Shown here piece by piece: positions 52,640 through 62,421 of a DNA stretch of 64,000 nt. The notes beneath the pieces were generated by a model. That model had not been told where the DNA came from. It saw nothing but the letters and a program-made list of their open reading frames with translations, and made no database searches. The position numbers and the translations under genes were made by a program. The DNA is taken from NCBI RefSeq assembly GCF_011745365.1, contig NW_024468914.1:1944001-2008000 (forward strand). Reading direction: 5' to 3'. The DNA is from Cryphonectria parasitica EP155. Taxonomy: Eukaryota; Ascomycota; Sordariomycetes; Diaporthales; Cryphonectriaceae. The stretch's first letter is position 1. Each line of letters starts with the position of its first letter.

Positions 52640-53935
52640 AACGTCCGAAAGTAAGTCTAGGGTAAGTATAGTTTTCCTCCATCAGCTAACCGTTTTTCAG
52701 CTAACCAATTTTCCAGACAACCGTGCTTCCCGGTCTCGAAGCCTCCCGTAGGGCATGAGGACGAGTGGAGCGGCCACCTTTTCGCCTGACAAAAGAGAGA
52801 AGGAATCATAAGGAAATTACGTAGAAACCGGCGGCTCAGGAGTTGAATCCTGAGCCGGGGGGTCATAGACCCCCGTGTCCTCGACTAGGTAGCGAAATGC
52901 AAGCCATGCTTTTGAACCAAGAATGTCTTCCAGTTCGTGACCCCGCCTCACCCCCTTAGGGATCTTATTCGTAGTGAAAGGGCACTTGACAAAGTGCCCT
53001 GCTTCCCTTGGTTGGCCAGACCGGCATCTCTGTCCGGTGTGGGCATGCCCAAAACGCTCATGGTAGCTGACAAAGTTGCCGTGGCCTTTTCTTTCCGCCA
53101 GGTATCGTGAGAGGATACCCCTTGGCAAGTTCAGCTCCGGCGGCCTATTGGTTACCCCTAAGCTCCATTTTTGATACCTAGCTGGTTGGTTTACTGCCCA
53201 CCAAGAATCGAGAATTTCCTTCTGCTGCAGCCTTGACATCCGTCTGGCATGCGAGATCGTCGACAAAGTCCTTATTGTTCTTCTGCTCAGTGCGTGAATC
53301 CTCCGTCACTGTGTTTTTCTGCACAGTGCGAGCCGCTCCTAGCACCGTATTCTCCAGTGCCTCGCTCCCTTACTGCACAGTGCGAGAAGTTTGTGGGACT
53401 GTGTCCGCTGCCAGTTTCGCTAGCTTATCCGCAGCTTCATTTCCTTCTATTCCCACGTGCCCCGGCGACCAAGAGATCGACACATCGATCTCTCGGAGTT
53501 TCCGGGCGTTGTGTTCAAAAGTACATGGATCACCGATGTGTTGTCGAGGAAGAGGGTGACTTTTCCCGTAAGGGGTTCCCTTCCTCTGTTCGCCACTCAT
53601 ATCGCAGCTTGTTCCGCGCCTTTAATTTCTGCGTTAAACACCTCCGCTTGTTGCAGGTGTCCGTGTGCTGAGTAGACAATTTGGTCCCCTCTATAGGCGA
53701 CAAAGGACCATCCAACCCCTTTACTTGTCTGTAAGCCGTCCGAGTAGATCCTCACATCGTGTGGGCCATGCTGCTCGGCACGGAGATTATGCCACTCCCT
53801 CCCCTTTTTCTTGTTCCGGAGGAGAGCCCTATCGATGTCCGAATACTTCTTGTACTGAAGTTCCGGTCTAGAGCAGGGGAGGGACAGTGGTAGCAATCTC
53901 TGAAGTCGGGTGCTCCTGGGTTGAGGCTTTGGTTT
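52640..53935 (-). mobile_element. 5'-truncated LINE (non-LTR retrotransposon), RNase H and 3' end
   Basis: Minus-strand coding in three frames. 53896-53597 holds the RNase H start (RIYSDGLQTSKGVGWSFVAY, FNAEIKGAEQAAI), about 53500-53370 holds ISWSPGHVGIEGNEAADKLA, and 53266-52817 is the C-terminus (YLAERKGHGNFVSYHERFGH, CRSGQPREAGHFVKCPF, a CCHC-like end). This is the end of an ORF2 of the Tad1 group common in ascomycetes. Reverse transcriptase and endonuclease are missing, as expected for 5' truncation; at least two frameshifts make it dead. The 3' UTR reaches to about 52640, with no clear poly-A. Confidence 0.75.
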
Positions 53936-54261
53936 CTTGGGGGGTCTGCCCCCTACTCCCCTAGGTGGGGGTGGGGCCTCAATTATGTGAGATTTATCCT
54001 GCTAGTTATAATATCTGAGCGCCGCAGTGCCGGCCTTCAGCTTCCACTCTCTGGGATGTTGTCTTCTTGGAAACATCAAAAACGGGCTCGATGTTTATCA
54101 CCACCTTATCACCTCCTCCTGCACCATTACTGTTACTGCCACCTCCTCCGCTGCTGCCCATCATGGAAGATGTACAGCAGCAACAATAACTGATTCAAAA
54201 TAATCCGATCGGCAAGCTCGACGATATCACATTTGACTCTACCTGCGACAAGGCAGGCTTC
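53936..54261. other. Intergenic with G/C-rich inverted motifs
   Basis: The LINE truncation point is followed by GGGGGGTCTGCCCCCTA and CCTAGGTGGGGGTGGGG, similar in style to the hairpin at 1520-1538. No gene. Confidence 0.35.
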
Positions 54262-54667
54262 TCAAGTACTCCGGACGCATTGTAGCATCTGAAGCGAGAA
54301 AGCGAGGCAGAACAGTTGTCGCCTGAGAGCCTCTTCTAACGAGGAGATAGACATACAAGATCTCACATCAGTCCTTCTTTCTAAACTCTGGATACTGCTC
54401 ATTGCTCGCCTTTTGCCTTCCAGATCAGGCGATATTACCCTTCGAGCCAATTTAGTCCAATTGAACTCAGTGGCCAATTCTGATGCTTTCGCCTCTAATT
54501 GCATAAAGCTCCTCTTTCATTCCATCCTCAAATTTGACTCCGATAGGATAATCTTGAATCACATCTGCTACCTGATTACCATTGTCCTGTTGCGAACACC
54601 GCCGCCTTGATATACCCCACCATTGCAACCCATTGCAACCTTTACCCAGAAGACCCCATAGGTTCAC
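54262..54667 (-). pseudogene. Helical protein fragment with one frameshift
   Basis: The minus frame from 54667 reads VADVIQDYPIGVKFEDGMKE; one base shift near 54500 gives MQLEAKASELATEFNWTKLA, SPDLEGKRRAMSSIQSLERR to the stop at 54262. The composite is strongly helical, probably a coiled coil. Together with a similar helical peptide at 55369-55163 (LSKKFESVAREFRDILDLRK) it may be the remains of one gene. Function unknown. Confidence 0.35.
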
Positions 54668-55160
54668 TCCATAAGCAGCATAATAAACTCGTCCGAGAAG
54701 CGTGAAGAGATGGACAAGATTCTTAAGGGGGAACCTAGTCCTCTCTATGTTGATATTCCTCTACACTGCGCGCAAGAGCCAGAAGTGTCCCTCGGAGAGG
54801 CCAAAGCAGCAGTAATGCCGGCATGAATCGGTCATCCAGCCAAACTGCCGCCCCTGTGCCAGCAAGCAGCAGACAGCTTCCCGGTCAAGCTGGCATGGTT
54901 TTGCCACCATTCAGCCCACCAGCCAGCCGGGCAAGCACATCTCGGCCACCAAGCAGACAGACATCCAGCCGGGCTGGCGACTTCCTGCCGTCCAGCGGTC
55001 AGCCGGTGGGCAGACAGCTGTCCAGCCAAGGAGGCACTGCCGCCGACCAAACGGCCATCCAGCCACACCGATGCACCTCTGCTTTCGCAAACTCCGAACA
55101 AGACCAGCACCGCCATCCTGCCAGACCGGGAACACAGGCATATTCGGCCAATGCACACGT
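54668..55160 (+). other. Low-complexity coding-like region
   Basis: A short frame near 54710-54825 (MDKILKGEPSPLYVDIP) looks protein-like, followed by a Pro/Ser/Arg-rich frame at 54823-55182 built from imperfect CAGCCAGCCGGGC-like repeats. No complete gene model is evident. Confidence 0.25.
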
Positions 55161-55162
55161 TC

Positions 55163-55369
55163 CTACTCGTCCTTCAGCTTGAGTACGCTATTGGACAGTT
55201 CTCTGAGGCGGCTCATGATTGGTTGCGGGCGCGAAGGGTCCTCATGTGCTGGTTGCTTCCGAAGATCGAGAATATCCCTGAATTCTCGTGCCACCGACTC
55301 AAATTTCTTGCTGAGCTCCATAGCAGTTGAACTCGATTTAGGCGTGAGCGGATGTAGCAGGGCGGACAA
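55163..55369 (-). CDS. Short helical ORF, possible exon
   Basis: 68 codons, ATG 55367-55369 (MSALLHPLTPKSSSTAMELS), helical with charged repeats (IMSRLRELSNSVLKLKDE). Possibly an exon of the fragment at 54262-54667. No family recognised. Confidence 0.25.
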   Translation of the reverse strand: MSALLHPLTPKSSSTAMELSKKFESVAREFRDILDLRKQPAHEDPSRPQPIMSRLRELSNSVLKLKDE

Positions 55370-57100
55370 TGAAAAAGCGGTGGTGCGGGGACATCACGGT
55401 GTTGGATGATGAGAAGGTGGTGGTGACTTTGCTAGTCGTTTCCCTGGGCATCTTGTGTACAGGCTGGTAACTGAAAATTCAGTTAGATCTAGTTACGAAA
55501 CAGGTCACAGGCAACAAGGACCAACTTTCAGGATCCAGCCCCCAGCCCCCGGCTTTAAGTTAAGCTGAGTCTATCCGGTAGCCCCAGAGTCATGAATCTC
55601 ATGACCGTGCACTCCCCAATGCTTGGGGACAGCACTTATATCCAAGCAGTCAGCTCTCCCCTCGAGTGATCTAAAGTTGTCATTGTAAGGCCTATACTGC
55701 AGCTGGAATCTAATTACGAGAACATAATTGACTGGATATTTGGATAAGGTTACTGGTGGGGACTCACAGGTTCCAACCGTAAGGGCGTATCCTGCTATAA
55801 AAACGTATCATTCCACCGAAGAAGTTGCTATGTAAGTTTTTCCAGAGCCGGAATCCGAGCAGGCTTGCGAACACTTGTAGAATCACCTGAATCATACCAG
55901 CTTGGGGATGTGCAAGAATGTTTGTTGAATACTTTGTCCATCATTAGAACAAGGACTAACAAGTATGTGGAACTCAATGATCTTTCACCCCGCAGGATCT
56001 TTTGCTCTTGAAAGCCTTGTGAACATGAGAGACTTGAAAATACAGAGAACTAGGAATAGGAACCATAATCAGGGATTTTGAACGACATTCTAATTAATAT
56101 TCAAAGAGGATATTATATTCCAGTGTCAGAGATCATTATCCTTTCAGTATCAGACAAAAGCCTGCTTTGATTATACCTAGAGTTGTGGTGATTGGAGGTT
56201 AGGTGCCTCACCCGGCGGGCAAAGACGCTAAGACTATCAGCACCCGGAAGCGGGCCTAATCATGGGGGCCTCATGTATTTGCCTGTCTCTCTAACAAGGT
56301 CTGACTGAACTGTACCAAAGGGAGAAAGGGAGAAAACGAGAAGGAGGGAAGAAAGACGGAGAGGAGAAACGAGCAGACACAGGGCAGGCATATTGGGTGG
56401 CTTGCAGCGACGATGGCATGCATGCATGCATGCATGGATGCTTGCTATCATAGCCATAGTATACTGGACTGACCAGGTAAGACCGGTCAGCAGCTTGGCT
56501 CAGTGGCTTTGACGTGGGTGCGGTAACTGAGAGTGTGGTGGAGGGGGCAGCAGACCCCGCCATCGGGTGTCTTGCCGCAAAACGGGCGATCGGGTGCAGC
56601 CGCTGCACCTAGAGACACGGGTTGCTTTGTCATCAAGAGGGGCAGAAATGAACTTTGGCCCCGCACTGTCGCCCCTAATCCTGGAATGAGGTCAAAAAAA
56701 AATGAACACCAACATGGCATGGCTGCACACAAGAAAAGTGAAAGAAAGGAAAAAAAAAAATTAGACAATGGTCCGAATATCTATTGAACAATCGTAAACA
56801 TATTCATAGCATATACAAATTTTCTTCTTCTGTCGTTCTCTCATCTTGGCTTGCGACAACGGAGAGGCCTGCTCTCTAGTGTCTCCAAGTCGATCCGGCA
56901 GCCTTTCCGCCCGCGATGAAAATTTCGCGCTGAGTCATGAGTAACGCGCTGGGCCGGCCGGCCCTCTCTTTCACCACCAACCAACTCTCAACCGACCTAC
57001 CTTCCAACCAAACCCAACCACAGTTTCGACCACTCGTGTTACTTTCAAGGCCACACGCCTCAGGAAAGTAGTCTCAATCAACGATTGTTTATCTCAAATC
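55370..57100. other. Intergenic and promoter region of adenylosuccinate synthetase
   Basis: No gene is supported. A (CATG)n-like microsatellite lies around 56416-56440. The last 150 bp before 57101 are pyrimidine-rich with CCAACCAAAC stretches, typical of a fungal 5' UTR or promoter. Overlapping ORFs at 56260-56787 are motif-free. Confidence 0.45.
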
Positions 57101-60035
57101 ATGGCGACCATCATCTTGGGCGCCCAATGGGGTACGTGTACACCCTAATAACTACTTACTCTATAATCTGTCCCTCCAGTTCTGGCTAACCAAATTGTGC
57201 TCCGTTACCAGGCGATGAAGGCGTAAGCAAATAAGGAGGCGCCTGCAAGACAGACATATGCACGTGAGCTAATACTTTACAATCTTCTCAATCCATCTTA
57301 CAGAAAGGCAAGCTTGTGGACTCGGAACTGGTAAGTACCTCAGACACACACACACATAAGTATTCGTTATGGAACCATCATTCTTTTCCTCTTTGCCAGA
57401 AACGCTCTCTCCCCCATCATTTCTTCTACCTTCCCTTCGAGCTGCCTACCCAATTTGGGAACTGCTCTTGTTGGCTTCGCATGGTCTTCTTATTTTTCAA
57501 TTGCCAGCCGCCACAGTGAGTAATGAATAATGCTGACTTTTCCCACCGCAGCATACCGCTCGTGCCAGACTCGTGGCCAGAGCTGCAGGAGTAAGCTTGC
57601 CTCCTCCCCCCACCCCCGCCCCCTCCCAATGTGGATCATCCAGGGCGTGCCGGGGCATGATCCCGCGGCTCATGGTCGTCGCCATCATCTCGGAGCTTCC
57701 CGAATCAACAAACAGACTGTGTGTGCTGACTGTACTCCAAGGGTCACAATGCCGGTCACTCCATCAGGTTTGTTATCTTTGCACCGCAAGAATCGCCGTC
57801 GTCGACTAACATACGTTACAGGGCGCAAGGTGTATCATACGAGTGAGTATAATTATCATCATCGTCGTCGTCGTCGTCGTCGTCGTCGCCAATCAATGCA
57901 ACTGTTCGCGGTGGAGACTGATCAGGACATTATAGTTTTCACCTCCTTCCTAGCGGTCTGGTTGCCGAGCACTGCAAGGTCAACCTGATCGGCTCTGGTG
58001 TGGTGTTTCACGTGCCGACTTTCTTCTCCGAGCTGGCCGTATTGGAGAAAAAGGGCCTCAAGAACGTTCACGACCGCATCTTCGTTTCTGACCGTGTCTC
58101 CATCAACCTGGATCTTCATATTGCCGTCGACGGCCTCGAGGAGGGTGAGCTCGGATCGCGCAAGATCGGCACCACGCGCCGTGGAATCGGCCCTGCGTAT
58201 GCGTCCAAGGCCGCCGTATGTTCATCTCCCGCGGCCATCCCAAGCTCGTTATGTCATGTTATTTAGGTTTGCTGATGTACAATCCAGCGCACTGGCATCA
58301 AATTGGCCGAAGTGTTTGATGCCGAGACCTTCGAGAGGAAACTCCGACATCTGCACTCTGGATACGCCAAGCGTTACGGGGACCTTCTCCAGTACGACGT
58401 GGAAGACGAGCTCAAGCGATTCCAAGACTACCGGGTCTCCCTGGCCAAGTATACTGTGGACGCGGTGGCCCTGGTCAAGGATGCGCAGGACAAGAACACA
58501 GAGATCCTCATCGAAGGCGCCAATGCCCTGATGCTTGACGTTGACTACGGAACGGTAGGGAGCAGCATCTCTCACTATCCTTTGTTCTCTGGGCAAAGTT
58601 CCATATGGGGGGGGGGGGGGGGGCTAGACTTTTGCTAATCCGACAAGGCAGTATCCCTACGTTACTTCATCGAACACGGGACTGGGTGGTATCTTCACTG
58701 GCCTTGCGATCGACCCTCGAAAGATCCGCGAGATTGTTGGGTACGTCACCATGTCTTCTAGGTTATGCGAACATGGTGATAGGACGGCGCTAATGCTATT
58801 TGCCAACCATCACAGAGTCGTCAAGGCCTACACCACCAGGGTCGGAGAGGGACCCTTCGCTACTGAAGATACGGCTGAGTAGGTCCCCACTAGTTTTCGT
58901 TGCTAGACATATCGCATCGCTAAAACCAGCAACAGGGCTGGCACAAAGCTGCAAGACATTGGCCGGGAATGGGTACGTACTACATGCTGTATGAGCTTTC
59001 AGGATGGAATAAACATGCTTGCTGACCAGTTCTAGGGCGTGAGCACGGGACGCAAGAGGCGATGTGGATGGTACGTCCCCGGCCCTGGTCAAACACAGAA
59101 TGATTGGACTAACCCCAACAACTAACTCGGGATAGGCTTGGTAAGGCTCTGGACTACTTCAAGCCCATGCCATTGATTTGCCCATACAACTGACGATTTT
59201 AATCCAGATTTGGTGGTGGTGAAGTACAGTACAGTACGGCGTTATCCCGTTGCGTTTACATCTTGAAGTCCCCGTTGCCCTGCTAAATAATATATCAGGC
59301 TATCAACCACTACACGGCCTTAAACCTTACAAAGGTATGTTTACAGCCCCCACCCTCCCCACTTTCTCGCGTCTCGCTTCACATACACTGCTTGCTGACC
59401 AAATTTTAGCTTGACGTCCTTGATTCCTTCGAGAAGATCAAGATCGCCGTTGGGTACAAGGACCCGCAGACAGGCGAGGTACTTACGACGTTCTGTGTGA
59501 ATTATATGGGCATCTGATGCGGCATCATCAGCTAACTACATGTTGTTACTAGGAACTCGCCTCGTTTCCAGCGAGCCTCGAGCAACTCGGCCGTGTCGAG
59601 GTTGTCTACCATGAGATGCCGGGCTGGAACACGCCCATCACGCACATCAAAACATATACCGAGCTGCCGAAAGAAGCGCGTGATTACGTGGAGGTATGTA
59701 GTCGGGGGCGAAGGTTACATACTCGGCCTTGGATGTCTGGTCACTGACTTTGAATCCAGTTCATCGAGACGTTCATCGGCGTCAAGGTATGTTAATAGCA
59801 CATGTCTCTCAACAGACTTGGAAGAGGATACTGACGACGAGACTCATAGATCAAGTGGATTGGCACAGGCCCGGACCGCGGTAAGACCGACCCGGACCCC
59901 CGTCCCCTCCCCCTCTATGCCTCCTATGCTTTCTCTATAGTACCAATATCTGGTACCGAGACTTTTCGATGCTGCCTTGGCCCTGTGGACCGCATCGTGA
60001 AGATTCCTATATCACTTGGTGGGCTAGAATACTAA
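57101..60035 (+). CDS. Adenylosuccinate synthetase, at least 19 exons
   Basis: Catalyses GTP-dependent IMP + aspartate to adenylosuccinate, first step from IMP to AMP in the cytosol. Exons: 57101-57131, 57212-57222, 57304-57330, 57552-57590, 57742-57767, 57822-57842, 57936-58215, 58288-58554, 58652-58740, 58816-58878, 58930-58972, 59036-59070, 59136-59140, 59208-59233, 59299-59334, 59410-59478, 59553-59693, 59760-59786, 59850-60035. Joined they give ILGAQWGDEGKGKLVD (P-loop-like), [67 protein letters not shown] (IEGANALM), [34 protein letters not shown] and KWIGTGPDR, all family hallmarks. A last 60-nt stretch (GTAAGA..CTATAG) may be an intron, changing length from 473 to 453 aa. The LVDSELHTARARL segment and the C-terminus are divergent. 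All sites are GT..AG. Expected family length is about 425-430 aa. Confidence 0.9.
57843..57935. repeat. Intron with (CGT)n microsatellite
   Basis: Intron 6 of the adenylosuccinate synthetase gene contains about nine CGT units near 57864-57890. Confidence 0.75.
58607..58623. repeat. Poly-G tract, 17 nt, in an intron
   Basis: Inside intron 8 (58555-58651) of the adenylosuccinate synthetase gene, 28 bp before the acceptor. On the transcript it would be a G-run able to form a G-quadruplex near the branch region. Confidence 0.85.
59136..59140 (+). other. 5-nt micro-exon GCTTG
   Basis: Needed to read the conserved CGWLDLVV: the upstream exon ends in TG, the micro-exon adds G-CTT-G, and the next exon begins AT-TTG. 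It is flanked by an acceptor GGGATAG and a donor GTAAGG. Skipping it would produce TGA at the junction. Confidence 0.75.
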
Positions 60036-61727
60036 TTGTAGGCAATCTCAATAGAGGACCTGATCTATCGTGGAGACTAGTTTGCTACTAGCGACTAAGC
60101 CACAAGGACATCTCTCTTGTCCACAGCGCACGGCGAAGCAGCAGCAGCAGCAGCAGTCATTTGTCACGTTGAACTTGGGAGCCTTCAACAGGATGATAGA
60201 TGTTTCACTGGCAGGAAGACAAAATAGAAAAGAGCAATTAGATTTTATAGACCTGTCAAGGCACCATGCCCAGTGCTAAGTGCGGTTTCTGGGCTTTTTC
60301 CTCCGAGCATCTTTGATAAAATTGTACCTTTGGGCCAGAATAGAGAACATCGTCTTTCAACTATGTCTCTTATCAACCTCACAGGGGTAGCTGGCTGCAA
60401 TTGTGTATTTAGCTAGCTCTTGGTTCAGTCGGTGTCATGCACTTGTCACGTCAGGACAAGAGGCTACCCTTCACAGCTCCTCGTGGCCATGACTTGACGT
60501 GTGTGGAAGCGGTAACACAGGCGCTGACGTTCGGTAAGCTATAGGGGCTGCAACCGCGATGTCAACTTTTGGAGAAAGACCTGCTAACAGACCTCCAGCG
60601 CCACCTACCCACCCCCAATACCACTACCGGTACCGTAATCTCTAACCTCTTCCCGGCACACCATCTCGACATCGTTCTCTCAACCTGTACCAACCTAATT
60701 TCCAGCACTCCAAAGATGCGACGTCAGATCGTTCCAACTTTAAACTCAGATCTAGGAACCCTTGTCACACTGTAGCACTACAACAGTACCCGCTACAACA
60801 CACGACTGGGACCCTGAATCGTAGCTAAATACACTCCGCCCCTCATGATACCGAATAAACGCCGATATTCTATCTCCACAATTTCCGCTATGCTCATTTC
60901 GGGGATTAGCAATAGCAACGGGTATTACTTCTTTCACAACCTCTACTCGAATCATTCGTAATGAGCGCACCCGTCAGCTGGCAATCTACCACTACATACA
61001 TCGGATTTAAGGCACCACAACCACTGTAGGATGTTCCAGACCCACTACTGCCCTGATTCCAGCAATTGCGGCACCTAAGAGCAGCACCTAAAAAGTTGGG
61101 CAGTAGCTGTAAGCGTAGAATACCGTTGATTGCGTTTTTACTCTCTCTACCCACTGAAGTCAGTCTACTAAAACATTCCTTTGGCGGTATTATTCCTGTT
61201 GATAGGCGCTGAATTTCCCACATAAATGCGTATTATCGCATTTCATTTGAGGCACTCATCTCGAGTTGCCATTGAGGTATCATCATGCTCAAATCTCGTG
61301 TAATAGAAAGAAGTTGCACGAGTAAAATGCCGTGCACCTGTGTCATGTCACTCAAGGACCTGATCTTGCGCATCCCTCTGATCTTTTTTTTTTTTTTGAC
61401 GTATTTGTAACAGATTAAAGGCCGCCTTATCCGACGTGACGGTCGCCGACGGGCTGATATGTGTGATGGATGGGCAAAGGCCAGGGAAGTTTGCTCCCAT
61501 ATAAAGGCCACACATGCTCATGCTCATGTCGACACAACTGGAGCTGGGAGGAGGACAGCTCATACCCGTTTCCCCCCCCCCCCCCCCCTTCCCAATATGA
61601 TCAACCAGAATGTCTATGGGTCCACAGCACTAGCCCGAACACTTGTAACACTATTGACTGAGAGCAATACACATTTGGACAGTGTTTCAGTTGGAAATCT
61701 GATATTAAATGGCCCTGGCAAGGGACC
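60036..61727. other. Intergenic, no supported gene
   Basis: Contains a (GCA)n run near 60137-60158, a T-run near 61385 and 17 C at 61572-61588. ORFs at 60070-61223 lack motifs. It presumably holds the terminator of the upstream gene and promoters of others. Confidence 0.45.
61572..61588. repeat. Poly-C tract, 17 nt
   Basis: Uninterrupted; one of five G/C homopolymers of 15-18 nt. Confidence 0.85.
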
Positions 61728-62231
61728 TCAAACAAGAGAAAACAAGGTAAATAGAAGGAGAAACTTGGTCACAAAGACCAGGTAGTCCTCGCGCTTCCAG
61801 ATCTGCTCGATGAGCACATCGCGTTGCATGCGCAGGTACAGCTAAAACTGTTTGCCGACGAACCTCTGCCTGTAGCACGTGAGCGTGGTGGAGAAGCATC
61901 CCGTCGCCGGCGGGCGTTCAAGAAGGTTGTACTCCCGAGGTATTCGGGCGGTTGTACAAGAAACGCACCAGATCTTCATGTCTGTAGTCTCCGGGGTATA
62001 TACGCTCCAGCCAAACATCTCATGTGCCGAGCAACTAGGCAATATTTGCGCCACCATCCTTTGGATTTGCGCTGTCGCAGCCACCGCCGCCACGCCTTTC
62101 CTCCTTGGCACTCTCCACATGCGTCCGTGCGCACGTTGCCGTTCCAACAGACTGCAGCGCGGGGAACCCTTCCGCCACGATTTGTACCGAGAGGCGTGCA
62201 GCTTGTTCGCAGAATCTGCCTCATCAATCAA
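61728..62231 (-). pseudogene. Unrecognised ORF with a single internal TAG
   Basis: The minus frame runs 168 codons from about 62231 to TGA at 61728-61730 with one TAG at 61842-61844. Before the stop: MKIWCVSCTTARIPREYNLL, CFSTTLTCYRQRFVGKQF. After it: LYLRMQRDVLIEQIWKREDY. The latter looks like a conserved helix. The TAG would be CAG before a single transition. An alternative is a plus-strand gene (61879-62244) with a hydrophobic segment (ILWICAVAATAATPFLL). I cannot decide which is real and recognise no family. Confidence 0.35.
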
Positions 62232-62421
62232 TCACGTGCTGTAAACATTTTTCTATGATTTCAAGTAGCATGTTTGTCTTCACAGACGCAATCCTCGACA
62301 CACTATAGCCTTTTACATCACCGCTTGCTGGCCTCGCCTCAGTCCGACTTCAGTCCATTTCATAACCCTGCTGCACTTACTTTCATTATACGGGTTAGGC
62401 CAAACTGCCTCAACAACCACC

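Noticed and set aside
56533..56787. ORFs on both strands near 56.5 kb
   Set aside because: Basic, low-complexity translations with no motif or intron; likely promoter-side non-coding DNA.
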